Shown: positions 18,280 through 27,734, counted from the stretch's first letter. The stretch: DNA of 39,899 nucleotides from Zoogloeaceae bacterium (GCA_031273565.1 JAISRR010000157.1:1-39899), one strand, 5' to 3'. Numbers and translations are program-made. Notes: generated by a model from the letters alone, not told the origin.

Positions 18280-18552
18280 TCATTCCCTCGCAAGGGCATG
18301 GCCTGTTGTCAACTGCGCCAGCACCGCGCGCGTCCCGGCCTCGTCGAGAAAATAATGGCAGATTTCCTTTTCTCCCCAGAGCAATACCGGCACCCGTTCG
18401 TCGTAGCGTTCCAGCGCCGGGTCGGCGTCGGCGTCGAGCACTTCAAGAGCGACGCCGTATTCCGCCAGCAGGGGAAGCACTGCCACCTCCATCTCGTGAC
18501 AGAGGTGGCAATACGCGCGACTCACCAGCGTGAGTTTCAGGGAATCAGTCAC
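18280..18552 (-). CDS. Glutaredoxin-like protein (DUF836 type)
   Basis: A small thioredoxin-fold protein of about 90 residues starts at the GTG at 18552, which overlaps the mucD stop; an upstream in-frame ATG at 18591 is also possible. It shows LVSRAYCHLCHEM with a CxxC site, then VLDADADPALERYDERVPVLL, with the cis-Pro in RVPVLL. This is the GlrX-like family often found after mucD/degP and before lepA in Betaproteobacteria. A redox role is likely but the substrate is unknown. It ends 42 bases from the convergent SprA-like gene. Confidence 0.85.
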   Translation of the reverse strand: MTDSLKLTLVSRAYCHLCHEMEVAVLPLLAEYGVALEVLDADADPALERYDERVPVLLWGEKEICHYFLDEAGTRAVLAQLTTGHALARE

Positions 18553-20011
18553 CAATGCCCTTGATGGTGATGAAGACCTGTTGATCGCCACGGCGCACCA
18601 GCAGGGTGATATTGGCGTTTTTGCTGAAGGGCGCGAGCAGTTTGTTGAATTGCTCCAGGCTGCGCACCTCGCTGGTCACGCCCTTGTTAATCAGGGCCAG
18701 GATGATGTCGCCCACGCGCAGGTCGGCGCGCACGGCGTTGTTACGAATGTCCTCGATCACCAGACCGCCCGTCACGCCCAACTGACGGCGTTGTTCAGCG
18801 GAAAGTTCGCTCACTGCCAACCCCAGCCGGGTCGCCTCGCGTTCTGATTTGGATGCGGATTTCGGACGTGGCCGCACGCTGGCCGTGTCCTCCTGGATTT
18901 CGCCCACAGTGAGGGTCAGTTCAAGGGGAGCCCCCTTGCGCCAGACCTGCACCCTGACCTTGCTGCCGGGTCTGGCGGCGGCCACGAGACGCGGCAGGTC
19001 GGCGGAACGGGAAACGGCCTTGCCGTCAAAGCGCAACACCACGTCGCCCGCCTCGATTCCGGCCTGCGCGGCGGCGCCATCCTTCTCCACAGAACTGACA
19101 ATCGCGCCCTCGGCTTTTGTCAGTCCGAAGGATTCCGCCAATTCCCTGGTGACTTCCTGAATCACCACGCCCATGCGCCCCCGGCTCACCTTGCCTGTGG
19201 TGCGTAACTGGTTCTGCACGTCCATCGCCACGTCGATGGGGATGGCGAACGACAACCCCATGTAACCGCCGCTGCGACTGTAAATCTGTGAATTGATGCC
19301 GACCACCTCGCCATTCAGGGTAAACAGCGGCCCCCCGGAATTACCGGGATTGACGGGCACATCCGTCTGGATGAAGGGCACGTAATTTTCCTGCGGCAGG
19401 GAACGCCCCTTGGCGGAGACAATCCCCGCTGTCACCGAATTCTCAAAGCCGAAGGGCGAGCCGATGGCCGCCACCCATTCCCCCACGCGCAATTTTTCCG
19501 GGTTGCCCAGCTTTGCCACCGGCAGGTCGGAAGCCTCAATCTTGATGACCGCCACATCGGTGCGCCGATCCGCGCCGATGACGCGGGCGTTGAATTCGCG
19601 CCGGTCGGTCAGGCGCACCACGACTTCATCGGCGGAATCGACCACATGGGCGTTGGTCAGGATATAACCGTCGCTCGAAATGATGAAACCGGACCCCAGG
19701 GAATGGCTTTCCGATTCGCGCGGCACATTTGGTTGCTGACCGCGCGGAATAAAGCGACGGAAAAAATCGGCCATCGGGTCATCATCATCAAAGGGAAAGG
19801 GGAAGCCCTGAATGCTGGAACGATTGCGCACAATCTGGGTGGTGCTGATGTTGACCACCACCTGCCCCTGCCGTTCCGCCAGATCGGCGAAGTCGGGCAA
19901 TGTACGTCCCGGCGCAGCCGTTGTTTGCGCCTGCGCACCCAGAGTCGACAAGGCCAGCAGCAAGGCCGCGACAAAAGTGAAAAAGGCTTGTCTGCTTCGT
20001 TGTTGCATCAT
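18545..20011 (-). CDS. mucD: Periplasmic serine protease MucD/DegQ (HtrA family)
   Basis: The 488-residue protein has a signal peptide cleaved near GAQA-QTT (about residue 28). The trypsin-like domain has the triad H122 (TNAHVV), D152 (RTDVAVI) and S225 (NPGNSGGPL). Two PDZ domains follow, at about 280-370 and 400-485. It degrades or refolds damaged envelope proteins and limits sigma-E signalling in related bacteria. Its start overlaps the rseC stop (ATGA) and its end overlaps the glutaredoxin-like gene, so all three are coupled. A charged Asp/Pro/Phe-rich loop at about 68-100 precedes the catalytic His, as in MucD proteins. Confidence 0.95.
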   Translation of the reverse strand: MMQQRSRQAFFTFVAALLLALSTLGAQAQTTAAPGRTLPDFADLAERQGQVVVNISTTQIVRNRSSIQGFPFPFDDDDPMADFFRRFIPRGQQPNVPRESESHSLGSGFIISSDGYILTNAHVVDSADEVVVRLTDRREFNARVIGADRRTDVAVIKIEASDLPVAKLGNPEKLRVGEWVAAIGSPFGFENSVTAGIVSAKGRSLPQENYVPFIQTDVPVNPGNSGGPLFTLNGEVVGINSQIYSRSGGYMGLSFAIPIDVAMDVQNQLRTTGKVSRGRMGVVIQEVTRELAESFGLTKAEGAIVSSVEKDGAAAQAGIEAGDVVLRFDGKAVSRSADLPRLVAAARPGSKVRVQVWRKGAPLELTLTVGEIQEDTASVRPRPKSASKSEREATRLGLAVSELSAEQRRQLGVTGGLVIEDIRNNAVRADLRVGDIILALINKGVTSEVRSLEQFNKLLAPFSKNANITLLVRRGDQQVFITIKGIGD

Positions 20012-20457
20012 GTGTTCTCCTCTTGAAACATAATGTTTGCAATATAAGGTTCAATGAAAGTTTTTCCAGAGGCCGCATGGCGCGCCATCCGTCTCCGCGC
20101 AAAACCCCATGCAAAACCCAGGCCACAGGCCGCGCCAATCAGCGCGCCCGGCTCGCTTGCCAGATTGCCCAACACCGCGCCACCGAGCAGCCCTGCAAGC
20201 GGCAGGCCGTAAGCCAGCGTGACATGACGACGCAAATTGCCGGTGGGCAGCGCCACTGTCACCACCGCGCCCACCACAGCCCCGATGTCGTTACGCACCC
20301 GGTAGCGGCGGGGCTGAAGGCAGAACATCTGCGTCAGATGCGCGCTGCCGCAACCGCCCGTCTCGTGACAACGCCCGCAACCGCCGCCAATCACCTCCAC
20401 CAGCGCATAGGCGTCGCCAGCATTCCCCTGCACGACGCGCGCCGTCTGCTCCGCCAT
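20008..20457 (-). CDS. rseC: RseC/MucC-family regulator of sigma-E signalling
   Basis: The ATG at 20457 gives 149 residues beginning AEQTARVV, the usual N-terminus of the family; in-frame ATGs at 20511 and 20529 would extend it by 18-24 residues. It shows a Cys-rich motif ([17 protein letters not shown]), then two hydrophobic helices (about 75-125) with a short cytoplasmic tail. RseC sits in the inner membrane and positively modulates sigma-E. Here it is followed by mucD, but rpoE, rseA and rseB are not upstream; recQ lies there on the opposite strand. Confidence 0.88.
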   Translation of the reverse strand: MAEQTARVVQGNAGDAYALVEVIGGGCGRCHETGGCGSAHLTQMFCLQPRRYRVRNDIGAVVGAVVTVALPTGNLRRHVTLAYGLPLAGLLGGAVLGNLASEPGALIGAACGLGFAWGFARRRMARHAASGKTFIEPYIANIMFQEENT

Positions 20458-20640
20458 CGGCTGATCCGGCGGCTTTGGAACGGCAAGCCCGGAAGATTGA
20501 ACATCCGACATAAGCAAAACCCGCGTCATTTGCACGCAAAATTAAAGAAGCCGCATAGTTTATACCCGAAAAGGCCGGGAAAGACGGATACAATACCCGC
20601 CGCCTTCTGTTACCCGTTCGCCGCCCCCCGTCCACTGAAT

Positions 20641-22452
20641 ATGCCCACCGCCCACGACATCCTGCGTCACACCTTTGGCTACCCTGATTTTCGCGGGCGG
20701 CAGGCGGAAATCATCGAACATGTCGCCAGCGGCGGCGATGCGCTGGTGCTGATGCCGACGGGCGGCGGCAAATCGCTCTGCTACCAGATTCCCGCCCTCC
20801 TGCGCCGGGGCGTCGCCATCGTGGTCTCGCCCCTGATCGCCCTGATGCAGGATCAGGTCGAGGCGCTCACCCAACTGGGCATCCGCGCCGCTTTCCTGAA
20901 TTCCACCGTGGACAGGGAGGCCATCCGCGATACCGAGCGTCGCCTGTTCACAGACGACCTCGACCTGCTCTATGTCGCCCCGGAACGACTGATGACCGAG
21001 CGTTTTCTCGCCCTGCTTGATGGTCTTGCCGAAGGCGGGCGGCTGGCGCTGTTCGCCATCGACGAAGCGCATTGCGTTTCCCAGTGGGGACACGACTTCC
21101 GCCCGGAATACCTGCAACTCTCCGCCATCCACGAACGCCATCCGAACGTGCCGCGCATCGCGCTGACGGCCACCGCCGATGAAGCCACGCGGCGGGAAAT
21201 GATTGTCCGCCTGGGGCTGACCGGAGCGCGCGTCTTCATCGCCAGCTTTGACCGCCCCAACATCCGCTACACCGTGGTGGAAAAGGACAATCCCCGTCGG
21301 CAACTGCTCCATTTTCTCGCCGCCCACCGGGGCGAGGCGGGCATCGTCTATTGCCTGTCGCGCAAAAAAGTAGACGACACCGCCGCCTGGCTGAACCAGC
21401 AAGGCTACCCCGCCCTGCCCTACCACGCCGGGCTGGAAACGGCGACCCGCGCCCAAAACCAGCGTCGCTTCCTGCGCGAGGACGGCATCATCATGGTCGC
21501 CACCATCGCTTTTGGCATGGGCATCGACAAACCCGACGTGCGTTTCGTCGCTCACCTCGACCTGCCCAAGAGCCTGGAAGCCTACTATCAGGAAACCGGA
21601 CGCGCCGGACGCGATGGCGAAGCCGCCGAAGCCTGGATGGCCTACGGCTTGCAGGACGTGGCCCTGCAACGCGCCCGCATCAACGACTCCGGCGCGGACG
21701 ACCAACAAAAACGTCTGGAGAATCAAAAACTCAACGCCCTCCTGGGCTATGCCGAATCCGGTCACTGTCGCCGCGTGGTGCTGCTCAACTACTTCGGCGA
21801 AGACAGCCAGCCCTGCAACAACTGCGATGCCTGCCTCTCCCCGCCGGAATCCTGGGATGGCAGCGTCGCCGCGCAAAAGGCGCTGTCCACGGTCTTTCGC
21901 ACCGGTCAGCGTTTCGGCGTCAAACATCTGACCGACGTGCTCACCGGTCAGGAAAATCCCAAAACGCTCGATTACGGTCACCAACGCCTTTCTACCTGGG
22001 GCATCGGCGCGGACATCAAAACGGAGGATTGGCGCGCCATCTTCCGCCAACTGGTGGCGGCAGGCTTTTTGCATGTGGATATGAACGAATACGGCGCGTT
22101 AAAACTCACTGCCGCCGCTCGTCCGGTATTGAAAGGCGAACAGCGCGTGGAACTGCGCCGCCGCATCCTGCCGCCCGCCACGCGCCAGAAACGCCAGCGC
22201 CTCATCGACGAACCCGACGCCGCGCTTTCAGCAGAGGCACGCGGCCTGTTCGAACGCCTGCGGGAGTGGCGCGCCGAAACCGCCAAAGAACAGGGCGTTC
22301 CCGCTTATGTCATCTTCCACGACAAAACCCTGAAAGAAATCGCCCAATCCCGCCCCGCAAATCGCGAAGCCCTGATGACCGTACAAGGCGTAGGTCAGGC
22401 CAAGATGGAACGCTACGGGGAAAAGATTCTGGCGCTGGCAGCGGAGAAGTAA
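20641..22452 (+). CDS. recQ: ATP-dependent DNA helicase RecQ
   Basis: The 603-residue 3'-5' helicase unwinds recombination and replication intermediates. It shows Walker [18 protein letters not shown], Walker B with the [14 protein letters not shown] motif, and motif [12 protein letters not shown]. The zinc-binding RQC cysteines are in [10 protein letters not shown] ... CNNCDAC. A C-terminal HRDC domain covers about 520-600. Start at 20641, where homology begins; the same frame is open upstream but shows no family sequence. It is divergent from rseC (gap 20458-20640) and convergent with the Sel1 lipoprotein gene. Confidence 0.97.
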   Translation: MPTAHDILRHTFGYPDFRGRQAEIIEHVASGGDALVLMPTGGGKSLCYQIPALLRRGVAIVVSPLIALMQDQVEALTQLGIRAAFLNSTVDREAIRDTERRLFTDDLDLLYVAPERLMTERFLALLDGLAEGGRLALFAIDEAHCVSQWGHDFRPEYLQLSAIHERHPNVPRIALTATADEATRREMIVRLGLTGARVFIASFDRPNIRYTVVEKDNPRRQLLHFLAAHRGEAGIVYCLSRKKVDDTAAWLNQQGYPALPYHAGLETATRAQNQRRFLREDGIIMVATIAFGMGIDKPDVRFVAHLDLPKSLEAYYQETGRAGRDGEAAEAWMAYGLQDVALQRARINDSGADDQQKRLENQKLNALLGYAESGHCRRVVLLNYFGEDSQPCNNCDACLSPPESWDGSVAAQKALSTVFRTGQRFGVKHLTDVLTGQENPKTLDYGHQRLSTWGIGADIKTEDWRAIFRQLVAAGFLHVDMNEYGALKLTAAARPVLKGEQRVELRRRILPPATRQKRQRLIDEPDAALSAEARGLFERLREWRAETAKEQGVPAYVIFHDKTLKEIAQSRPANREALMTVQGVGQAKMERYGEKILALAAEK

Positions 22453-22479
22453 AGCGCCGCGCTCAAAATCATCGCGCAA

Positions 22480-24060
22480 TCAGGGTTCCGGTTCTATCAT
22501 TTGCAGTTCTTTTTTCAACTCCCCGGCAACGGATGCAGCAAGTTTCTCCAATTCTTCAATGTTGACTTCGGAAAATATCAACAGGCCACAGGCATCCGCG
22601 CTGCCCATCTCGCATCCCTTGATAAAAAATTCAACGGCAATATCCTTGTCTTTTTTTGCTCCGCCTTTACCTTCAGAATGGAAAAGACCCGTCCACGTAC
22701 AGCCATCGGCATCATTGTATGTACAAGCTTTCTGGTAATAAAGAAAGGCTTTGGCGTCATCGTTCCGGGTACGCTCACCCAAACGAAAACAGGCTTCGCC
22801 GTTGTTGGCCGCGCAGTTCTGTTCATCGTAACGTAACGCCCTTGCGTACAATTCATTGGCTTTTTCAGGGTTTTGCTGCACTCCCTCGCCGTTTTTATAC
22901 AGGTCGCCCAGACTGTCGCAGCCCTTGCCATATGTTTTGTTGCAGGATTTCTCATACAGGGCAGCGGCTTTGGCGTAATCCTGTGGAACATCATCACCTG
23001 TTGCGTAGTTTGCCGCCGCTGCGTGACAAGCCTTGTGATCTTCGCCATCGCAGATTTTCCCGTAAATCAGAAAAGCTTTGGCATACAGGGCTTTTGCCTT
23101 GCTTTTGTTGGCGTTGCCGAGCTTGCCCGCCTCGTACAGCAGACCCAGTTTGTTGCAACCCGCGCCATTTTCATGGTTGCAACTTTTTTCATAAAGACGC
23201 GCCGCTTTGCTGTCGTCATGTTCAAACCCCCAGTCGCCACTTTCATACTGCGCTCCTGTTGCGTTATAACACCCATTGACATCTTCCTTGCCCTCGCAGG
23301 CTTGCTCATGATGCGTAAAGGCTTGCTCGCGCAGTGCTCCGGCTTTTTTTAGGTCTTTACTGACGCCAACGCCATTAACATACAGATCCGCCAGATGATT
23401 GCAACCACCGCCACTGCCGTTATTGCAGCTTTTTTCATACAACCGCGCGACTTTGGTGTAATCCTGTTTAATTTGTTCTCCGCTGTCATAGTCTGCCGCC
23501 AGTTTGTTGTAACAGCGATTGAGGTCATTGTCTTTATCCGCTTGTGCGTCTTTCACGCAGGCTTGTTCAAAGTAGGCAAACGCTTTTTCGTGCAAGGCGT
23601 TTGCCGTTTCCGCGTTTTTTTCCACGCCCACGCCTTCGTCATACATCATGCCAAGATTGTTACACCCATCGCCTAGTCCGGCATTGCAGGATTTTTCATA
23701 CAACGAGGCCGCTTTGCGCTTGTCCTGTTCAACGCCTTCACCATTATCATAGGATATGCCCAGATTATTACACCCCCGGATATCGTTGTTGTCGCAGGCT
23801 TTTTGGTAAAGTCGGGCGGCTTTTTCATGATCTTCTTTCACGCCCTCCGCATGGTCGTACATGAAGCCAAGCGCGCCGCAAGCCCGGAAATGCCCGCCGT
23901 CGCAAGCCTTGTCGTAAAGTTTTGCGGCGGCGGCGTAGTCTTCCTCTTCATAAGCCGCTTCAGCTTCGTTGAACAGCACGTCAGGAGAACGCGGCGCGCA
24001 TGATGAGCACGCTACACACAAAAGCGCGACAACCGTCAAACGTCTGAAAATATTTTGCAT
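22480..24060 (-). CDS. Cysteine-rich Sel1-repeat lipoprotein
   Basis: The 526-residue product has a lipoprotein-like signal (RRLTVVALLCVACSSC, with C18 or C21 as lipidation site). About twelve Sel1-like repeats of 36-44 residues follow. Most carry a Cys in the first helix (KACD/KSCN) and another 7-10 residues later (GCNNLG). That spacing matches the disulfide-closed repeats of Helicobacter Hcp proteins, so the mature protein should be exported and oxidised. The C-terminal 30 residues are charged and helical. It resembles the broken gene at 209-1543 in repeat style and length of linker. Sel1 proteins act as scaffolds; the partner is unknown. It is transcribed alone. Confidence 0.88.
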   Translation of the reverse strand: MQNIFRRLTVVALLCVACSSCAPRSPDVLFNEAEAAYEEEDYAAAAKLYDKACDGGHFRACGALGFMYDHAEGVKEDHEKAARLYQKACDNNDIRGCNNLGISYDNGEGVEQDKRKAASLYEKSCNAGLGDGCNNLGMMYDEGVGVEKNAETANALHEKAFAYFEQACVKDAQADKDNDLNRCYNKLAADYDSGEQIKQDYTKVARLYEKSCNNGSGGGCNHLADLYVNGVGVSKDLKKAGALREQAFTHHEQACEGKEDVNGCYNATGAQYESGDWGFEHDDSKAARLYEKSCNHENGAGCNKLGLLYEAGKLGNANKSKAKALYAKAFLIYGKICDGEDHKACHAAAANYATGDDVPQDYAKAAALYEKSCNKTYGKGCDSLGDLYKNGEGVQQNPEKANELYARALRYDEQNCAANNGEACFRLGERTRNDDAKAFLYYQKACTYNDADGCTWTGLFHSEGKGGAKKDKDIAVEFFIKGCEMGSADACGLLIFSEVNIEELEKLAASVAGELKKELQMIEPEP

Positions 24061-24220
24061 GTTCTGACATGCCCCTGTGGGAAACCCGGTTACGCCATAT
24101 GAGTATGTTGTAGCGCTGATGCGTCGCCCTGACGCAAGATGCCAGAATTATCACATGAATGCCAAAGCATGTAAAACTGCTTGAGTCTTCTCCTTGTTTC
24201 TTGTGGGCTGGCCAGCGCTG

Positions 24221-24264
24221 CCTCACTCCCTCCGCCCCTTCGGGGCGCCTCCCTCGGAGAGGGA
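24221..24264. repeat. Short double-hairpin repeat (GCCCCTTCGGGGC type)
   Basis: Two adjacent stems are visible: GCCCC-TTC-GGGGC and CTCCCTC-GGA-GAGGGAG. A similar sequence in reverse orientation (CTCCGAGGAAGGCGCCCCGAAAGGGCGG, compared in pieces) lies at about 39151-39178. It seems to be a second dispersed palindromic family in the same gaps. Confidence 0.55.
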
Positions 24265-24280
24265 GCAACCGTGTTCGAGG

Positions 24281-24403
24281 TCAAGAGATTTTTGGGTTCC
24301 ATGGAGCGTTATTTTTCAACATGGCGTTCATGATGGTGTTAACGAACTGCCGAGCCGGAACCAACAACTTCTTCTCCACTTTACCCTCTTCGGGGGGGAG
24401 GAA
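24281..24403 (-). pseudogene. C-terminal relic of an IS110/IS116-type transposase
   Basis: On the minus strand an open stretch of about 40 codons ends in TGA at 24281-24283 and reads GKVEKKLLVPARQFVNTIMN, then AMLKNNAPWNPKIS. This matches the ending typical of IS110-family transposases (KK...RK-L--ILNAMLK-N-PW-P). Nothing of the DEDD catalytic region is left. Upstream the frame runs into a duplicated 15-base AGGAAGAAACATACA unit (24401-24430) and then dispersed repeats. It is therefore a decayed end of an insertion, not a gene. The surrounding 603-base gap (24061-24663) holds this relic, the repeats and the promoter region of the Sel1 lipoprotein. Confidence 0.55.
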
Positions 24404-24445
24404 GAAACATACAAGGAAGAAACATACAAGGGGCGGAAGGAGTGA

Positions 24446-24630
24446 GCGGGTTCAGGTAGGATGGGTTCAGGTAGGGCGCGTTCTCCGAACGCGCCGCATG
24501 TAACAACGGCGGTTTCGGAGAAACCGCCCTACCTCTGCGCCGCATGTAAACAACGGCGGTTTCTACGATCCCGCTCTACCTTTACGGCCGCATGTCAACA
24601 ACGGCGGTATCGCAGATGCCGCCCTGTCAC
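24446..24630. repeat. Cluster of dispersed hairpin elements, including one complete copy
   Basis: Bases 24446-24476 hold two inverted copies of the 15-bp unit. A complete 66-base element follows at 24469-24534: AGGTAGGG, hairpin GGCGCGTTC-TCC-GAACGCGCC (24475-24495), GCATGTAACAAC, hairpin GGCGGTTTC-GGA-GAAACCGCC (24508-24528), CTACCT. Two further units repeat the CGCATGT-AACAAC spacer with a degenerate hairpin (about 24554-24574) and an imperfect one, GGCGGTATC-GCA-GATGCCGCC (24603-24623). Confidence 0.85.
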
Positions 24631-24663
24631 AACAAGCATCTCCGGATTCCATGAGGCAAACCT

Positions 24664-26187
24664 TCATGCAATCACCCGGCTTTCTACGGGCGAACACGCT
24701 TCCCTGATTGCTTGGTTATCCCCTGTCACCCGCCCCCCAATCACCTTTTCCAGCGCACTCCCCTGCCAGTTCTTCAAAAACCGTTCGCAGTCGCGGCGGT
24801 GGGCGCGGCGGAATGTGACTTCGCCGTGATGGGCGCGCATGGCGTCGAGGTCAATGAGCGCCCACTGCCCCCTGTCCTCTGTCCTCTGTCTTCTGTCTTC
24901 TGAAACCCAGATGAGGTTGTGCCCCTTCAGGTCGCCGTGGCTGATGCGCGCCCGGCGCAGGTCGTCGAAAAGGCGCGCGACAGCGGCGAGTTCTTCGTTC
25001 GCCAGGGTCTCCGCTTGTTCTGCCTTGTCTTGAAAACGGGCGATGATGTCTTCGCCTTCCAGACATTCCGTGACCAGATAGGCCGTGCCGGTGAGCCACA
25101 ACCAGCGGCGCTCAATCACGGCGAGCGGCTTTGCCGTGGCGATGCCCAGCGCCAGCAGGCGATTACCTTCGCGCCAGGAAGTCCAGGCGCGGCTGGGTCG
25201 CCAGAAGCGCGTGAGCCAGTGCCAAAAATGTTTGATGTTGTAACGCTTGACCACGACAGCGCGGCCCGCGATATTGACCCGTGCGACGGTGGCCGTGCCG
25301 CCTGTCTTGTAAATGTGGCCTGCCGCGATGTGGGCATCCGGGTCTTGCAGCAGCGCGCCCAGCGATTCCTGTTCATCCCGACGCACGACGCAGAGGCCGA
25401 ACGCGCCACGTTGCCGCAGGCAGAAGGCGCTGCATTCGCGGCCAATTTTTTTCAGCCAGTCGGCAAGGCGCAAGCGCCTTTGTCTGTCCACCGCCGCCTG
25501 TAGCGCGGGCAGGCTCCAGCCCGTGGCGGAATGCGGGTTGCTTTCCCGGTAAATCGCCCACCACTCAACCAGACGAGCGTCAGTGGAAACAGGCCATTGT
25601 GCGAAAAACATGCCCAGATTTTCCAACGCCCGCGCGGGTGAGAGCGGTTCGCCCGGTTTTTCGGCGCGGATGCCGCCGCCATCAATGAGATACAGTTGCC
25701 CGGATTGGGCAAGCAGATTGTCGGGATGCAGGTCTTCCTGCCACAATCCTCTGGCGTGCAAACGCGCGATGACGCGCACCGCTGCTTCAGAGCAGGCTTT
25801 TGCTTGCGTCGACCAGCGCGCGCCCAGACTTTGCGCGTCTTCCAGATAGGCAAACAGCAGCCATCCGCCATGTCCGTCTACACAATCCGCTGCCAGCAGA
25901 GCGGGCGTCGGCATGCCTTGTTCCGCGAGCAGGCAGGCGCCCGTCTGTTCGCGGGCGAAATGCCGCGCCGCCTTGCCGCCGACCAACAGTTTCGCCAACA
26001 CGGTTTGCGTTTCGCCCGTCGCGGCGCGCCAGATTGCCCGCCCGACGTAGCGTCGCCCCGGCAGGGCGCGCAGCAGGCTCAACAACTGCACACTGCCCGC
26101 GCCGGGCAGGATAATATCGACCGGCAGCGCCAACTTTCGACCTGCTTGCGCCAGATCGTCCAGTTGCAGGGGGGGCGGTTGTAACAT
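24664..26187 (-). CDS. Two-domain LPS-core kinase-like protein (PA5006-like)
   Basis: The 507-residue cytoplasmic protein carries two kinase-like domains in tandem. The first (about 30-240) has AKLLVGGKAARHFAREQ and the catalytic loop WQEDLHPDNLL with LIDGGGI. The second (about 260-490) has VVKRYNIKHFW, ISHGDLKGHNLIWV and ALIDLDAMR. Two-lobed proteins of this kind end the waaG-waaP-wapP-wapQ cluster in Pseudomonas and are thought to act in LPS core phosphorylation. Between the catalytic loop and the DxD-like strand there is an in-frame low-complexity insert (SEDRRQRTEDRGQ) copied from a dispersed CTCTGTCTTCTGT repeat. The ATG directly follows the stop of the preceding gene. The substrate is not known. 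Confidence 0.85.
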   Translation of the reverse strand: MLQPPPLQLDDLAQAGRKLALPVDIILPGAGSVQLLSLLRALPGRRYVGRAIWRAATGETQTVLAKLLVGGKAARHFAREQTGACLLAEQGMPTPALLAADCVDGHGGWLLFAYLEDAQSLGARWSTQAKACSEAAVRVIARLHARGLWQEDLHPDNLLAQSGQLYLIDGGGIRAEKPGEPLSPARALENLGMFFAQWPVSTDARLVEWWAIYRESNPHSATGWSLPALQAAVDRQRRLRLADWLKKIGRECSAFCLRQRGAFGLCVVRRDEQESLGALLQDPDAHIAAGHIYKTGGTATVARVNIAGRAVVVKRYNIKHFWHWLTRFWRPSRAWTSWREGNRLLALGIATAKPLAVIERRWLWLTGTAYLVTECLEGEDIIARFQDKAEQAETLANEELAAVARLFDDLRRARISHGDLKGHNLIWVSEDRRQRTEDRGQWALIDLDAMRAHHGEVTFRRAHRRDCERFLKNWQGSALEKVIGGRVTGDNQAIREACSPVESRVIA

Positions 26188-26946
26188 TCAGTGGCCTTCC
26201 TTGCGTTGCCGCCGCGTTTGCAGCCATTGCCGCCATTGCGCCACTTCCGCGCCCTGTTGCGGCGCATCCAGACAGGTCGCCAGAAACAAGCCTGCTTCGT
26301 CATCGTCCAGTTGCGGCGCGTGGCGGATGAATTGTTCCAGATCCTTGATGCGGTCACGGCGGGGAAACCACAGGCGACGGGTCTTTTCCAGGTCGATCAG
26401 GCACGCTTCAAATCCTCCCTGTTCCCCGACGCGAACAAAAATATGGCGCGGATAAAAGCAGCAATGAATCAACCCCGCCAGATGCAGGCGGCGGGCGAGC
26501 AAACCGCAGGCGACAAGGAGTTGTTGCCGGTCGCTTTCAGTGCATTGCGGCCAGACATTCAGCCAGCTCGCCAGATCGCGCCAGTCGGTAAGCGCGCGCG
26601 TCAGCAGCACGGCACAGGGTTTGCCTTCCCGTTCGCGCACGCCGAAAAAAGCGGCCTGCGTCGCCGGAACGCCGCGCGCCGCGTAACGCTGGATATTGCG
26701 AAACTCGCGGCAGAACGTGGGTTCTCCGAACGGGTGTCGGAGCGAGCGGGTGAGGTGGTTGGACTGACGTTTCAGGTAGTAGCGTTGTTCCGGCAGTTCG
26801 AGTTGGCAAACGGAACTCCAGCCGCCCCGGTCGACATTGGGATGATCCACCGGCGTCAATTCCAGTCTCCAGAGCGCGTCGAAATCGGCCAGCCCCGCCT
26901 GTTCCAGCAGGGGACGGTCATTTGCGGCAATAAAATCGTCTTTCAC
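26188..26946 (-). CDS. wapQ: LPS-core kinase-like protein, WapQ/InaA family
   Basis: The 252-residue protein starts at a GTG overlapping the wapP-like stop by four bases. Family features are RGGWSSVCQLELPEQRYYLKRQ with the ATP-lobe Lys, FCREFRNIQRYAARGVPA, and LIDLEKTRR as the metal-binding strand. The catalytic-loop region reads LIHCCFYPRHIFV: aligned with WaaP (NHRDCYLCHFLL), the catalytic Asp is replaced by Cys. It may be a pseudokinase or use a different residue. It sits in the LPS core operon between two kinase genes. The gene symbol is assigned by position and resemblance. Confidence 0.82.
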   Translation of the reverse strand: MKDDFIAANDRPLLEQAGLADFDALWRLELTPVDHPNVDRGGWSSVCQLELPEQRYYLKRQSNHLTRSLRHPFGEPTFCREFRNIQRYAARGVPATQAAFFGVREREGKPCAVLLTRALTDWRDLASWLNVWPQCTESDRQQLLVACGLLARRLHLAGLIHCCFYPRHIFVRVGEQGGFEACLIDLEKTRRLWFPRRDRIKDLEQFIRHAPQLDDDEAGLFLATCLDAPQQGAEVAQWRQWLQTRRQRKEGH

Positions 26947-27734
26947 GCCTCTTCCTTGAAAAAATGCACGATGGCGCGAATCCGTTGTTTATCGGCGGCA
27001 TCCAGACGCCGCTTTGCCGGATAACGCCGGTAGAACCGATAAAAACGCAGGCGTTGCGAGGCCGTCAGGTAACGCCGCGCCAACTTGTCGAGACAGGCGA
27101 GATCCTTGATCTGACGATGCGCCAGCATAACGCCGAACCAGCGCATGCCCAGCGGACAGTCGATGAACCACACCTTGTCGCTCTGATCGACGAGAATATT
27201 GCGCCATTTCAGGTCGTTATGGATAAAACGGTTTTCGTGCAGAGTGCGGGTATGCGCGGCAATCTGACGGCTGACGCGCTGCACCCATTTGGCATCGGAA
27301 AAACGCGGGTCGCCCTGACTGGCGAGCCGTGCCAGGTCTTCCGCGCCCACCAGTTCGCGGGTAATCAACGCGCCGCGATAGAACGCGCCGCAGCGCCGTT
27401 CCATCCCCCAGGCAACGATTTCCGGCACGGGAATATTCCATTTGGCAAATTTTTCCAGATTTTGCCACTCGGCCTTGACGCGCGGACGCGGCAGAAAATC
27501 GAGCAGAAAATGGCGCAGATAGCGCCGCCAGTGCAACCGCCAGTTTTTCACGCGCCTCACGCCCGCGCCGTAACGCTTGACATAGTAGCGCACACCCGCG
27601 CGTTCGACGCGAATCACCTCCGAACGCGGGTCGCTGGTAAGTTTTTCACCCCGCAAGGCAAATACCGCCTCCAGACTGCCAAAATCGGCAGCCAGTTGAG
27701 CGTAGTCGGGGTTCAGATTCCATCGCGGCATCAT
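26943..27734 (-). CDS. wapP: LPS-core kinase-like protein, WapP family
   Basis: Start taken at the first of two adjacent ATGs (27734, 27731), 7 bases after the waaP stop and behind GAGGCAGGA. The 263-residue protein shows YYVKRYG (ATP-lobe Lys), the His-Arg-rich helix RRVKNWRLHWRRYLRHFLLD, the catalytic loop FIHNDLKWRNILV and VWFIDCPLG. This fits the cytoplasmic sugar kinases that phosphorylate heptose in the inner LPS core, as WapP does in Pseudomonas. It is third in the waa block. The exact position phosphorylated is unknown. Confidence 0.85.
   Translation of the reverse strand: MMPRWNLNPDYAQLAADFGSLEAVFALRGEKLTSDPRSEVIRVERAGVRYYVKRYGAGVRRVKNWRLHWRRYLRHFLLDFLPRPRVKAEWQNLEKFAKWNIPVPEIVAWGMERRCGAFYRGALITRELVGAEDLARLASQGDPRFSDAKWVQRVSRQIAAHTRTLHENRFIHNDLKWRNILVDQSDKVWFIDCPLGMRWFGVMLAHRQIKDLACLDKLARRYLTASQRLRFYRFYRRYPAKRRLDAADKQRIRAIVHFFKEEA

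Noticed and set aside
24159-24503. 114-codon plus-strand frame
   Set aside because: Made of palindromic repeats and the antisense of the transposase relic.
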